A stretch of 64,000 nucleotides of DNA from Pseudomonadota bacterium (GTDB lineage Bacteria > Pseudomonadota > Gammaproteobacteria > Burkholderiales > Rhodocyclaceae). The stretch covers positions 46,891 through 110,890 of the forward strand of contig JAFEDI010000101.1 of the NCBI GenBank assembly GCA_018241725.1, written 5' to 3'. The position numbers and the translations under genes are program-made. Below the pieces are notes generated by a model, which saw only the letters and a list, made by a program, of their open reading frames with translations, had not been told where the DNA came from and did not search any database. Shown piece by piece: positions 7,052 through 15,865 of this stretch. Every line of letters begins with the position of its first letter. Position 1 is the stretch's first letter.

Positions 7052-7738
7052 ATGCAACTCGACACTTACGGTCAGCAAACGCAGGTCTTGTCGCAAGGCG
7101 CCAACCGCGTGCTGCGCAACACCTATCTGCTGCTCGCACTTTCCATGGTGCCGACCGTTGCCGGTGCGCTGATCGGCGTACAGATGCAGTTCTCGTTCCT
7201 GGCGGGCAGCCCGCTGATGAGCTTCCTGCTCTTCATGGGCATCTCCTTCGCCTTCTTCTACGGAATCGAGAAGAACAAGAACAGCGGCCTCGGCGTGGCC
7301 CTGCTGCTGGCCTTCACCTTCTTCATGGGCCTGATGCTGTCGCGCATCCTGCAGGTGGCGCTCGGCTTCTCCAACGGCGGCTCGATGATCGCGCTGGCCG
7401 GTGGCGGCACCGCGGCCATCTTCGCGACGATGGCCGGTATCGCCAGCGTCTCCAAGCGTGATTTCAGCAGCATGGGCAAGTTCCTGACCGTCGGCCTGGT
7501 GGTCGTGCTGATCGCGATGGTGGCCAACATCTTCCTGCAGATGCCGGTGCTGCATCTGGTCATTTCTGCGGTCGTGGTACTGCTGTTCTCGGGTTACATC
7601 CTGTACGACATCAGCGCCATCGTACAGGGCGGCGAGACCAACTACGTGACCGCCACGCTGGCTGTGTATCTGGACATTTACAACGTGTTCGTCAGCCTGC
7701 TGAACCTGATCATGTCCTTCACCGGCGAGCGCGACTGA
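7052..7738 (+). CDS. Bax inhibitor-1/YccA family membrane protein
   Basis: 228 residues, with seven hydrophobic segments and the UPF0005/BI-1 pattern, including G-x-x-x-M-L-S near the third segment and Y-D-I-S-A-I-V-Q-G-G-E near residue 185, the acidic motif linked to proton/calcium leak in bacterial homologues. E. coli YccA of this family interacts with the FtsH protease and SecY quality control. A GGAGG ribosome-binding site lies seven bases before the ATG. It is monocistronic, divergent from tRNA-Ser. Its terminator appears to be interrupted by the IS remnant downstream. Confidence 0.9.
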   Translation: MQLDTYGQQTQVLSQGANRVLRNTYLLLALSMVPTVAGALIGVQMQFSFLAGSPLMSFLLFMGISFAFFYGIEKNKNSGLGVALLLAFTFFMGLMLSRILQVALGFSNGGSMIALAGGGTAAIFATMAGIASVSKRDFSSMGKFLTVGLVVVLIAMVANIFLQMPVLHLVISAVVVLLFSGYILYDISAIVQGGETNYVTATLAVYLDIYNVFVSLLNLIMSFTGERD

Positions 7739-7784
7739 GCGTCGTCGGCCCCGCAGGGATCAGCAAAAACCCCGCTTCGGCGGT

Positions 7785-7814
7785 AATGCCGTTCAGTTAA
7801 CACTGAACGGCATT
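7785..7814 (+). terminator. Hairpin at the left end of the IS remnant
   Basis: AATGCCGTTCAGT and its complement form a perfect 13-bp stem with a TAAC loop, followed by TTCTTTT. The left inverted repeat thus doubles as a terminator, which would block read-through into the transposase and can replace the split terminator of the upstream gene. Confidence 0.7.
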
Positions 7815-7870
7815 TTCTTTTCTTGCCAAGTTGTTGTAAACAATAAACAAGGCTGTTAACCTCGGACTGA

Positions 7871-8427
7871 ATGCCATCGAGTCCGCTTCATGCTTTGTCA
7901 GAAGTTCTGCCGCTGGCCGGGATAGACCGGTTGGCGGAGCATTTGCCGCAAACGTGGATCGACGAGGCACTTGCAGCCACGGGCAGCGCGAGCATCCGCC
8001 GAAGACGCTTGCCCGCAGAGCAGGTGGTCTGGCTGGTGATCGCACTGGCGCGGTATCGACACCAATCGATGCCCGAGGTGTTGGCGACGCTGGATCTGGC
8101 GCAGCCAGCTGCCTCAAGGAGTCGAGCAAGAAATCTGGGGCGCACTGATCGCTTGCAACCTGGTGCGCCTGGAGATGGCCAAAGCGGCAATCGTGGCAAA
8201 GGTCGAGCCGACCGATCTGAGCTTCGTGCGCGCGCTGCATATTCTGCAACACGAGATGATTTGGGCCGTCGGCATGGCCCCGGGAAAGCTGCCTGCCCAC
8301 CTGATACGACTGCACACCCAGATGCAGTTTGCGGTCGTCGAAAAACGACAGGGGCGTCAAAGCCCCCCGTGTCGTCAAAGCACGCCCGGCTCGTTACACC
8401 GTCCGGCTTCTGAAGAAAAGACCCTAA
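7871..8427 (+). pseudogene. IS4-family transposase, deleted and frameshifted
   Basis: Starts as a normal IS4 N-terminal domain (L-S-E-V-L-P-L-A-G-I-D-R-L-A-E-H-L-P and R-R-R-R-L-P-A-E-Q-V-V-W-L-V) to about residue 78. Around 8101-8115 it jumps to the C-terminal part (Q-E-I-W-G-A-L-I-A-C-N-L-V-R ... H-L-I-R-L), in another frame. A second frame change at the C run near 8363 is needed to reach the usual end A-R-Y-T-V-R-L-L-K-K-R-P and the TAA inside the right repeat. The DDE catalytic core is missing. Confidence 0.85.
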
Positions 8428-8483
8428 CTGAACGGTATTACCGGCTTGCCGGGGGTTTTTGTTTGCGGTCTGGTCCTGAACGC

Positions 8484-9782
8484 TCAGTCCCGCTCGAACA
8501 ATGCAATGGACTCCACGTGGGAAGTCTGCGGGAACATGTTGGCAATGCCCGCGCCCTTCAGCTTGTAGCCCTTCTCCTTGGTGAGCACGGCGGTGTCGCG
8601 GGCCAGCGTGGCCGGGTTGCAGGACACATAGACGATGCGCTTCGGCGCCTGTTCGCCGAGAGCCTTGACCACCGCGATGGCGCCCTCCCGCGGCGGGTCG
8701 ATGAGCATCTTGTCCAGATGACCAAGGGCCGCGAGGCTGTCCTCGGTGGCCTCGAAGAGGTTGGCGGCGTAAAACTCGCAATGCTCCGCGAGGCCATTCG
8801 CGGCGGCGTTCTCGCCGGCACGGCGGACCAGCGCCTCGCTGCCCTCCACACCAACCACGTGGGCGCCCAGCGCGGCGATCGGCAGGCTGAAGTTGCCGAG
8901 GCCGCAGAACAGATCGGCAATGCGTTCACCGGGCTGCGGATCGAGCAATTGCATCGAGCGCCGCATCAGCACGCGGTTGATCCACATATTGACCTGTGTG
9001 AAGTCAGTCGGCCGGAAGGCCATCGACACACCGAACTCCGGCAGCGTATAGGCCAAACCGGGTGCCTCGGCAGGATGCAGGCGACGAGCAGAATCCGGCC
9101 CGTGGGGCTGCAGCCACACCTGCACCTGCTCGGCTTCTGCAAAGGCCTTCAGACGCGCAGTATCGGCTTTGGTGAGCGGCACAATGTGACGGAACACCAG
9201 CACCGTGATCCCTTCGCCGACGGCGATCTCGATCTGCGGCAGCCGGTCGGGCGCAGACAGGCCGGCCACCAGCTCACGCAGGCGCGGCACCATGTCCGAG
9301 ACATGCGGCGGCAGGATCGCGCAGCTCTCCATCGGCGCCACATAGCTGCTGCGCCGCTCGTGGAAGCCGATCAGTACGCCGCCTTTGCTGGGCACATCGC
9401 GTACGGTGAGACGGGCGCGATAACGGTAGCCCCAATCCGGCCCGACGATGGGCGGGTATAGCACGTCGGGCTTGGTGCGGCCGATATGCCACAGGGCATT
9501 CTCCAGCACGCGCTGCTTGGCGGCCACCTGGGCACCCGACTCCAGGTGCTGCATGCTGCAGCCACCGCAGACGCCGAAATGCGCGCAGAGCGGTTCGACG
9601 CGCTGGGAGCTGGATTTCAGGACACGGTCCACATCCGCCAGTTCGTAGTTAGGCTTGACCTTGTGGGATGTAAACGTCACCCGCTCCCCAGGCAGGGCAC
9701 CTTCGATGAAGATCGTCTTTCCATCGAGATGGGTGACGCCACGCCCCTCGTGGTCGAGGGATTCGATGACCGCTTCGCGCAT
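8484..9782 (-). CDS. rlmD: 23S rRNA (uracil-1939-C5)-methyltransferase RlmD
   Basis: 432 residues from ATG 9782; an in-frame ATG at 9812 would add ten, and neither has a clear ribosome-binding site. An N-terminal TRAM domain ([10 protein letters not shown]) precedes an iron-sulfur cluster motif, [14 protein letters not shown], with the fourth cysteine in M-E-S-C-A-I-L. The Rossmann methyltransferase part has [10 protein letters not shown], the S-C-N-P-A-T catalytic loop and a D-P-P-R motif. It makes m5U1939 in 23S rRNA with SAM. Divergent from roxA, another ribosome-modifying gene. Confidence 0.93.
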   Translation of the reverse strand: MREAVIESLDHEGRGVTHLDGKTIFIEGALPGERVTFTSHKVKPNYELADVDRVLKSSSQRVEPLCAHFGVCGGCSMQHLESGAQVAAKQRVLENALWHIGRTKPDVLYPPIVGPDWGYRYRARLTVRDVPSKGGVLIGFHERRSSYVAPMESCAILPPHVSDMVPRLRELVAGLSAPDRLPQIEIAVGEGITVLVFRHIVPLTKADTARLKAFAEAEQVQVWLQPHGPDSARRLHPAEAPGLAYTLPEFGVSMAFRPTDFTQVNMWINRVLMRRSMQLLDPQPGERIADLFCGLGNFSLPIAALGAHVVGVEGSEALVRRAGENAAANGLAEHCEFYAANLFEATEDSLAALGHLDKMLIDPPREGAIAVVKALGEQAPKRIVYVSCNPATLARDTAVLTKEKGYKLKGAGIANMFPQTSHVESIALFERD

Positions 9783-9848
9783 GGCCGGGAGTCCAGAAAT
9801 GAAGGGCGCCATTTTAGCGGCGGGGCCGGTCTTTGCAAGGCGAACGGC

Positions 9849-9854
9849 TATAAT
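9849..9854 (+). promoter_or_regulatory. Consensus -10 box directly before roxA
   Basis: TATAAT ends six bases before the roxA ATG, so initiation about seven bases downstream would fall on the A of the start codon. No ribosome-binding site separates them and no good -35 is seen. A leaderless transcript is possible. Confidence 0.45.
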
Positions 9855-9860
9855 CGCGCG

Positions 9861-10991
9861 ATGACGAATACACTTCTAGGCGGCCTGACGGCGGAGGAAT
9901 TCCTCGCCGAATACTGGCAAAAAAAACCACTGCTGATCCGCCAGGCAGTTCCCGGCTTCACCGGTGTCGCGACCAAGGACGAACTCTTTGAACTGGCCCG
10001 CGACCCTGACGTGGAATCCCGCTACGTCACCCACGACAACAAGTCCTGGGAAGTCATCCGCGGCCCACAGAAGGCCTCCGACCTGCGCCGCAAGAAGCAC
10101 CCGTGGACGGTGCTGGTGCAGGGCCTCAACCTGTTCTGCCCGGATGGCGACGACCTGCTGCACCGTTTCGACTTCATCCCCCAGGCGCGCCTGGACGATT
10201 TGATGGTCAGCTACGCGATCGATGGTGGCGGCGTTGGCCCGCATTTCGACAACTACGACGTGTTCCTGCTGCAGGGCATCGGCCAGCGCCGCTGGCTGAT
10301 CAGCAACCAGGACGACCGCAGCCTCGTCGAGGATGCGCCGCTGAAGATCCTGCAGAACTTCCAGCCCGTCCACGACTGGGTGCTGGAATCCGGCGACATG
10401 CTCTATCTGCCGCCGCACTGGGCTCACAACGGCATTGCGATCGGGGAATGCACAACCTATTCGATCGGCTTCCGTTCACCCACATCCCAGGAACTCGCCC
10501 AGCAGTTCATGGGCCATCTGCAGGAAACGATTCAAATCGACGGTATCTACGCCGACCCGGATCTGAAGCTCCAAACCCATTCGGCCGAGATCAGTGACGC
10601 GATGATCGATCGCGTGGCTGACACTCTCAAGCGCATCACCTGGACCCGCGAGGACGTACGTGACTTCCTCGGCGCCTATCTCACCGAGCCAAAGCCCCAC
10701 GTCTTCTTCGACTGTCCCGACGAACCGCTGGAACATGAAGAATTCACCGCCGCTTGTCTGGCCGATGGCTACCGGCTTGATGCGCGCAGCCTGTTGCTAT
10801 TCTCCGACGGCCGCTTCTTCATGAACGGCGAACCGGTTCCCGTCGAAAAGGAAGACCTCGCAATCCTGCAGAACCTGGCCGATCAGCGCCGGCTCGACTC
10901 CGTCGTCGGCTTGTCCGAGGAAGGCTTGGCACTGCTCTATGACTGGTACTGCTGCGGCTTCGCACACCCATCAAAATCGCTGATGGAATGA
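9861..10991 (+). CDS. roxA: Ribosomal protein uL16 3-hydroxylase (RoxA/YcfD, JmjC cupin)
   Basis: 376 residues from ATG 9861; the open frame continues upstream only because it shadows rlmD. The protein matches YcfD-type JmjC oxygenases: [11 protein letters not shown] near residue 20, then the cupin iron site [11 protein letters not shown] near 130 with the distal histidine in L-P-P-H-W-A-H-N-G. It uses 2-oxoglutarate and oxygen to hydroxylate an arginine of ribosomal protein L16. Its C-terminal winged helix supports dimerisation. The start is placed directly behind a TATAAT box. Confidence 0.93.
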   Translation: MTNTLLGGLTAEEFLAEYWQKKPLLIRQAVPGFTGVATKDELFELARDPDVESRYVTHDNKSWEVIRGPQKASDLRRKKHPWTVLVQGLNLFCPDGDDLLHRFDFIPQARLDDLMVSYAIDGGGVGPHFDNYDVFLLQGIGQRRWLISNQDDRSLVEDAPLKILQNFQPVHDWVLESGDMLYLPPHWAHNGIAIGECTTYSIGFRSPTSQELAQQFMGHLQETIQIDGIYADPDLKLQTHSAEISDAMIDRVADTLKRITWTREDVRDFLGAYLTEPKPHVFFDCPDEPLEHEEFTAACLADGYRLDARSLLLFSDGRFFMNGEPVPVEKEDLAILQNLADQRRLDSVVGLSEEGLALLYDWYCCGFAHPSKSLME

Positions 10992-11164
10992 GGCGGACGT
11001 TTGATCAAAGCGCTTGACAATTGCTTATCCCTGTTGCGGCAACGCAACAATGTCTTTATTCAAGCACTTCGTCCGTGATAGCATTCGAAGCAGATCGGGT
11101 CCCCCACCTGATTGCTCCTACATTTAGGTTGTTGTACTTCATTTATCGATAAGGGAAATCAACA

Positions 11165-11422
11165 ATGAAACAATCTCTCCTGGTTGCTGCTCTCGTTGCA
11201 CTCGCTGTTTCCGCTTGCGGCAAGAAGGAAGAGCCGAAGCCCGTTGAAGCTCCGGCCCCCGCTCCCGCTGCTGCTCCCGCTCCGGAAGCCAAGCCCGCTG
11301 AAGCTGCTCCCGCCGCTGCTCCGGCTGCTGACGCTGCCAAGCCCGCTGATGCCGCCGCTGCTCCGGCTGCTGACGCTGCCAAGCCGGCTGACGCCGCTGC
11401 CGCTCCCGCCGAGAAGAAGTAA
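11165..11422 (+). CDS. Small Ala/Pro-rich lipoprotein
   Basis: 85 residues. A signal peptide with lipobox A-V-S-A-C (Cys18) is followed by K-K-E-E and then a low-complexity tail of Ala, Pro, Lys and Asp in which A-P-A-A-D-A-A-K-P-A-D-A-A is repeated. Similar tails occur in small betaproteobacterial envelope lipoproteins of unknown role, some annotated as adhesin- or histone-like. AAGGG precedes the ATG. The gene stands alone, with its own strong terminator. The tandem DNA repeat makes copy-number change likely. Confidence 0.8.
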   Translation: MKQSLLVAALVALAVSACGKKEEPKPVEAPAPAPAAAPAPEAKPAEAAPAAAPAADAAKPADAAAAPAADAAKPADAAAAPAEKK

Positions 11423-11442
11423 TCAGGTTTTCTCCGGAAGCA

Positions 11443-11472
11443 AAAAAAGCCAACCTGCGGGTTGGCTTTTTT
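11443..11472 (+). terminator. Rho-independent terminator of the lipoprotein gene
   Basis: A 13-bp stem AAAAAAGCCAACC with its complement, 4-nt loop and T tract. Confidence 0.9.
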
Positions 11473-11530
11473 GTTGCCGTTTTCTGGCCTTGTTTTACGC
11501 AGGCATTCCCGAATTGCAGAGGCTGGGCAA

Positions 11531-11559
11531 AAAAATGCCGGGGCATGCCCGGCATTTTT
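11531..11559 (-). terminator. Rho-independent terminator of bamC
   Basis: AAAAATGCCGGG / CCCGGCATTTTT stem with a short loop, 24 bp after the bamC stop on the minus strand; also usable by rightward transcripts. Confidence 0.85.
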
Positions 11560-11582
11560 GTAACAACAAGCAACAAACAGTC

Positions 11583-12764
11583 TTACTTGAGCTGGTCGAA
11601 CAACAGCCCCAGGATCTTTCGAGCTGAGTCGGACGTGTCCGTGCCACCCTCGCGGGTCAGCACCTGCACCGACGAACCACCATCGCTGTTCTTCACGTAG
11701 ATGCGATACTGGTTGCCGGTCTGAATCGACTGTTTGGAATCGCTGCTGCGCCAGAAGGCCAGCTTGGACAGCAGGCCTTCGTCACCCTTCTTCTTGACGT
11801 CGACTTCCGGATCCACGTAACGCACGTAGTAGATGCCCTGGGAGCGATCCCGGTCTTCCACAGTAAAGCCTACGCGGTCAAGGGCCAGCCCCACACGCCG
11901 CCATGCACGATCAAAGCCTTCCTGCACCTGCAGCACGGAAGCACCACCAGACGCGCTCTGCAATTTGGCCTTGTCGGCGACCGGCGCCGCAGCGATCTGC
12001 GCCTTGGCGCGCGTCTCGTCAGCGCCAAGACGAATCATCAGACGTTGCAGGAACTCAGCTTCCAGCTCGGGATCCGCCGGACGCGGTTGCCAGATCGTAC
12101 GATCCTTGGCTTCGTTTGGATAAATTTCCATCATGCCGCGATGGCTGATGTAGATCTCGACCGAGCCGGGCTCGTTCCCGGTTTCGAGGCGGGTACGGAA
12201 TTTGTCACGCTCGGGGGTCGAATACAGGCCATCGATTACCTTGCCGAGCGTGCGGCGAATGATGTCGCTATCGATCTTGGCACGATTCTCGGCCCAGTCG
12301 GTCTCCATCACGCCGATCTCGGGACGATCAACATTCAACAGAAAACCGTTTTCCTGCCAGAACTCACGGACTTGCGGCCACAGCTTCTCAGCCGTACCCG
12401 GCACAACCAACCAGCGCTGGCTGCCAGAGCGCTCAATGCGCATCTTGTCAATGGCTTGGGGAGCAACGACATTCGCGGCCGGCTTGGCTGCCGTGGCCGC
12501 ACTTCCGGCCTGCTGCCCGCTACGTTCCGCGTTGTAGGCGGAGAACGTGGCAGAACCCTTGGGGTTCAAGTCCGGGACGGCATAGCGATCATCCGCAGCA
12601 GGCGTGGTGAGATCGGGCGGAACCTCCAGCGAAGGCAGCGTAGCGGCAGTCGCCGCACTCTTGTAATCGATTTTCTTCGATTCCAGCAAGGAACCGGAGC
12701 AACCGGTCAACGCAATCGTCGCTACAACGATTGCCGAACCGGAAGCCAGCTTTCGGCTTTGCAT
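11583..12764 (-). CDS. bamC: Outer membrane assembly lipoprotein BamC
   Basis: 393 residues from ATG 12764, chosen because the signal peptide (M-Q-S-R-K-L-A ... L-T-G-C-S) begins there and a GAGGG ribosome-binding site precedes it; an upstream ATG at 12797 would spoil the signal. The lipobox L-T-G-C anchors it in the outer membrane. Two NlpB/DapX helix-grip domains follow, with S-G-S-Q-R-W-L-V near residue 115 and a C-terminal T-S-D-S-A-R-K-I-L-G-L-L-F. BamC is an accessory subunit of the BamABCDE machine that folds outer membrane proteins. It follows dapA by 29 bp, as in E. coli. Confidence 0.93.
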   Translation of the reverse strand: MQSRKLASGSAIVVATIALTGCSGSLLESKKIDYKSAATAATLPSLEVPPDLTTPAADDRYAVPDLNPKGSATFSAYNAERSGQQAGSAATAAKPAANVVAPQAIDKMRIERSGSQRWLVVPGTAEKLWPQVREFWQENGFLLNVDRPEIGVMETDWAENRAKIDSDIIRRTLGKVIDGLYSTPERDKFRTRLETGNEPGSVEIYISHRGMMEIYPNEAKDRTIWQPRPADPELEAEFLQRLMIRLGADETRAKAQIAAAPVADKAKLQSASGGASVLQVQEGFDRAWRRVGLALDRVGFTVEDRDRSQGIYYVRYVDPEVDVKKKGDEGLLSKLAFWRSSDSKQSIQTGNQYRIYVKNSDGGSSVQVLTREGGTDTSDSARKILGLLFDQLK

Positions 12765-12793
12765 GCGTAACCCTCGGGATGGGAAATACAAAC

Positions 12794-13672
12794 TCAAACT
12801 TCGAGGCCGGCCTGACGCATCGCGTCACGCACGCGCTCGTGAAACCCCTCGGACAAGCGCGTCAGTGGCAGGCGGATGCCGGACCCGATGAGACCCATCT
12901 GTTCGACAGCCCACTTGACCGGGATCGGGTTGGCTTCGCAGAACAGGTGGCGGTGCAGACCGACCAACTTGGCGTTGGTCTCGCGGGCCTTCACGCCATC
13001 ACCGGCGGAAGCGGCGACGCACAGCTCGTGCATCAGGCGCGGCGCCACGTTGGCGGTAACGGAGATCGTGCCATGACCACCCAGCAGGATGAAGGCCAGT
13101 GCGGTCATGTCGTCGCCTGTGTACAGCGCGAAATCCTTGGGGGCACGGGCGATCAGGTCGCAGGCACGGTCGATGTTGCCAGTAGCGTCCTTGATGCCGA
13201 TGATGTTGGGGATTTCGGCCAAACGCAGCGCGGTGTCATTGGACATGTCCGCCACGGTGCGCCCAGGCACGTTGTACAGAATCATTGGCAGCGGGCTCGC
13301 CTCGGCGATGGCACGGAAGTGCTGGTACAGGCCTTCCTGCGTCGGGCGGTTGTAGTAAGGCACGACCGACAGGCTGGCGATCGCCCCGGCTTCGCGCGCG
13401 AACTCGCTCAGCTCGATGGCTTCGCGGGTGGAGTTTGCGCCCGTGCCGGCGATGATGGGAATACGTCCAGCGGCGTGCTCGACGGCAACGCGGATCAGTT
13501 CGCAGTGCTCCTCGACGTCCACCGTGGGCGATTCGCCAGTAGTGCCGACGACGACGATGCCATCGGTGCCTTCCTTGACGTGGAAGTCGATGAGGCTGCG
13601 AAAACGGGAAATATCCAGGCTGCCATCTTCGAGCATCGGGGTAACGATGGCGACAATCGAACCGGTAATCAT
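12794..13672 (-). CDS. dapA: 4-hydroxy-tetrahydrodipicolinate synthase
   Basis: 292 residues, the usual length. It condenses pyruvate with aspartate semialdehyde in the lysine/diaminopimelate pathway. Visible motifs: G-T-T-G-E-S near residue 43, [11 protein letters not shown] with the catalytic tyrosine near 107, Y-N-V-P-G-R-T near 133, and the Schiff-base lysine in G-I-K-D-A-T near 161. The ribosome-binding site is weak. The gene is upstream of bamC in the same unit, linking cell-wall precursor synthesis and envelope assembly. Confidence 0.95.
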   Translation of the reverse strand: MITGSIVAIVTPMLEDGSLDISRFRSLIDFHVKEGTDGIVVVGTTGESPTVDVEEHCELIRVAVEHAAGRIPIIAGTGANSTREAIELSEFAREAGAIASLSVVPYYNRPTQEGLYQHFRAIAEASPLPMILYNVPGRTVADMSNDTALRLAEIPNIIGIKDATGNIDRACDLIARAPKDFALYTGDDMTALAFILLGGHGTISVTANVAPRLMHELCVAASAGDGVKARETNAKLVGLHRHLFCEANPIPVKWAVEQMGLIGSGIRLPLTRLSEGFHERVRDAMRQAGLEV

Positions 13673-13795
13673 GAGCTAGTGCTGGAGAGGGAAAGTTGGG
13701 TATTGTACCCAATCACTTCGAGAAGCATAGACGGGTGCAAACAGCGGTTACCAAAAGGCAGCTACGACCGTGACGAAGTCACGCCAGCCATGAAA

Positions 13796-13817
13796 CAAAA
13801 AACCCGCCGAAGCGGGT
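13796..13817 (-). terminator. Rho-independent terminator of the deacetylase-like gene
   Basis: ACCCGC-CGAA-GCGGGT with an A tract on the left that becomes a T tract on the minus strand. Confidence 0.85.
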
Positions 13818-13840
13818 CTGTAATGGGCGACGCGACCGGC

Positions 13841-14767
13841 TTACAGGTCTGCCAGACTCTTGACGTGGGCAACCACGCTGCGGGCCAGCGAGGACAGGGA
13901 GTATCCACCCTCCAGCAGGGACACGATGCGGCGCCCGGCGCATTCGGCCGCAACGGTCTTGAGTTGTTCGGTGGCCCACACGTAGTCGGCCTCGACCAAG
14001 CCCATGGACCCCATGTCGTCCTCGTAATGCGCATCAAAGCCCGCCGAGATGAAGATCATCTCGGGTGCGTGGTTGCGCAGGGCCGGCATCCAGATGTTGG
14101 TGACGACTTCGCGGAACACGTCCCCCCGACTGCCCGCCTTCATCGGCACATTGACCATGTTCGGGGCCGGGTTGTCCGCTCCGCTGTACGGGTAGAAAGG
14201 GTGCTGGAAGATGCTGACCATCAGCACACGGGGATCATCCTTGAAAATGTCCTCCGTCCCGTTGCCGTGGTGCACATCGAAATCCACGATCGCAACTCGC
14301 TTCAGGCCGTGCTCTTCGAGCGCATGCCGGGCAGCCACCGCCACGTTGTTGAAGAAGCAAAAGCCCATCGCCTTGCCGGCCTCGGCATGGTGGCCGGGCG
14401 GACGGATTGCACAGAAGGCGTTCTCTGCCTGGCCGGACAACACCAGATCGGTGGCGTAAACACCTGCCCCCGCAGACCTCAGCGCAGCCTTCATGGTGTT
14501 GGGGCATAGGGCGGTATCCGGATCCAGGTGACGGATGCCGTGCTCGGGCACGCTGGCCAGCAATTCCTCGACGTGCTCGCGGGGGTGCGCGCGGGAAAGC
14601 TGCTCTATCGTGGCCTGCGGCGCATCGTGGAAGGCCAGGTACATGTCGAGCCCCGCTGCGATCAGACGGTCGTTGATCGCACCGAGACGCTCCGGGGATT
14701 CCGGGTGATGTTCACCCATGTTATGCAACCAGCAATCCCGGTGCGTGATGAATGCGGTACTCGTCAT
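13841..14767 (-). CDS. Histone deacetylase-like amidohydrolase
   Basis: 308 residues from ATG 14767, preceded by AGGGGAGAG. The class II HDAC/acetoin-utilisation family motifs are all present: R-P-P-G-H-H-A near residue 135, D-F-D-V-H-H-G-N-G-T near 171 with the zinc-binding Asp and His, S-A-G-F-D-A-H near 257 with the second zinc Asp, and E-G-G-Y near the C-terminus. Such enzymes remove acetyl or acylpolyamine groups; the substrate here is unknown. It is a single gene between divergent moxR and the dapA region. Confidence 0.9.
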   Translation of the reverse strand: MTSTAFITHRDCWLHNMGEHHPESPERLGAINDRLIAAGLDMYLAFHDAPQATIEQLSRAHPREHVEELLASVPEHGIRHLDPDTALCPNTMKAALRSAGAGVYATDLVLSGQAENAFCAIRPPGHHAEAGKAMGFCFFNNVAVAARHALEEHGLKRVAIVDFDVHHGNGTEDIFKDDPRVLMVSIFQHPFYPYSGADNPAPNMVNVPMKAGSRGDVFREVVTNIWMPALRNHAPEMIFISAGFDAHYEDDMGSMGLVEADYVWATEQLKTVAAECAGRRIVSLLEGGYSLSSLARSVVAHVKSLADL

Positions 14768-14944
14768 AAACTCTCCCCTGCCTCTCACAGTGTTTTGTTA
14801 TACGTCGCGAATGCTGGCACTCTCCGGCGCACGCCTTGTCCGGCGCGAACTCCACGACTTTGTGCCGGTCTGTGGAGCACGGCGCCGAGAGCGCTGTTGT
14901 GGAATCATTATCCCCTTAACTCCAGCCTGAAAAAAGCCCGCCCC

Positions 14945-15865
14945 ATGCCGCATCAGATTGCCAATCGACTTGCCGAAGCCACATGCCGGGTCATTCTTGG
15001 TAAGGAACATGCCGTCCGTCTCGCCCTTGCCTGCGTGTTGGCCCGCGGCCACCTGCTGATCGAGGACATCCCGGGCGTCGGCAAAACGACCTTGGCTCAT
15101 GTCCTCGCCCGCGTGCTGGGTCTGCAGTTCCAGCGCATCCAGTTCACCAGCGACATGCTGCCTGCCGACATCGTCGGCGTGTCGGTCTTCGACCAGCGGG
15201 AGGGCGCCTTCCGCTTCCATCCGGGCCCAGTGTTCTCCCAATTGGTGCTGGCCGACGAGATTAACCGCGCAACACCAAAGGCCCAGAGCGCCCTGCTCGA
15301 AGCCATGGAGGAACGCCAGATCAGCGCAGAAGGCCGCACCTGGCCGCTGCCCGAGCCATTCTTCGTCATCGCCACGCAGAATCCGGCCGAACAGATCGGT
15401 ACCTTTCCGTTGCCGGAGAGCCAGCTGGATCGCTTCCTGATGCGCATCTCCATGGGCTATCCGGACCCCGTCGCGGAACGCGCGCTGCTTGCCGGGGAAG
15501 ATCGTCGGGATATGCTGGCGCGCCTGCAACCCGAACTCCAGGCCGACGAACTGGCCGGCCTGTTTGCCGCCGTACGCCAGGTTCACGCCGCCCCCCGTCT
15601 GCTCGATTACGTGCAGGCGCTCCTTGCCCACAGCCGCCAGGGCTCGGGCTTTGCCATCGGATTGTCGCCCCGGGCCGGCCTGGCCCTGCTGGCGGCCGCC
15701 CGGGCGTGGGCCCTGCTGGCCGGACGTGATCATGTACAGCCCGAAGATGTGCAGGCCGTCCTGCCAGCTGTTGCCGGCCACCGCCTGCGCGCAGCCGACG
15801 ATGCTCCGCTGATGCCGGACCAACTGGCACGTCGCCTGATCGAAGCGGTGCCGCTGCCCGGATGA
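14945..15865 (+). CDS. MoxR-family AAA ATPase
   Basis: 306 residues from ATG 14945; the longer open frame upstream is the antisense of the deacetylase gene. Walker A is G-V-G-K-T-T near residue 45, Walker B is V-L-A-D-E-I-N-R-A near 106, and sensor motif T-Q-N-P lies near 145. MoxR ATPases act as chaperones, often for proteins with VWA domains. First gene of a coupled operon with a DUF58 protein, a transglutaminase-like membrane protein and mltB, a typical envelope-related set. No good ribosome-binding site is seen. Confidence 0.92.
   Translation: MPHQIANRLAEATCRVILGKEHAVRLALACVLARGHLLIEDIPGVGKTTLAHVLARVLGLQFQRIQFTSDMLPADIVGVSVFDQREGAFRFHPGPVFSQLVLADEINRATPKAQSALLEAMEERQISAEGRTWPLPEPFFVIATQNPAEQIGTFPLPESQLDRFLMRISMGYPDPVAERALLAGEDRRDMLARLQPELQADELAGLFAAVRQVHAAPRLLDYVQALLAHSRQGSGFAIGLSPRAGLALLAAARAWALLAGRDHVQPEDVQAVLPAVAGHRLRAADDAPLMPDQLARRLIEAVPLPG

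Larger units (their letters stand above)
7782..8442 (+). mobile_element. Internally deleted IS4-family element
   Basis: Terminal inverted repeats GGTAATGCCGTTCAGTTA (7782-7799) and, inverted, GGTAATACCGTTCAGTTA (8425-8442) match at 17 of 18 bases. Between them are the N- and C-terminal ends of an IS4-type transposase joined by a deletion, so the copy is about 660 bp instead of the 1.4-1.6 kb usual in the family and cannot move by itself. It might still be mobilised in trans. Its flanks, CAAAAACCCCG (7764-7774) and CGGGGGTTTTTG (8450-8461), are the two arms of a terminator. No clear target duplication is seen. Confidence 0.85.
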
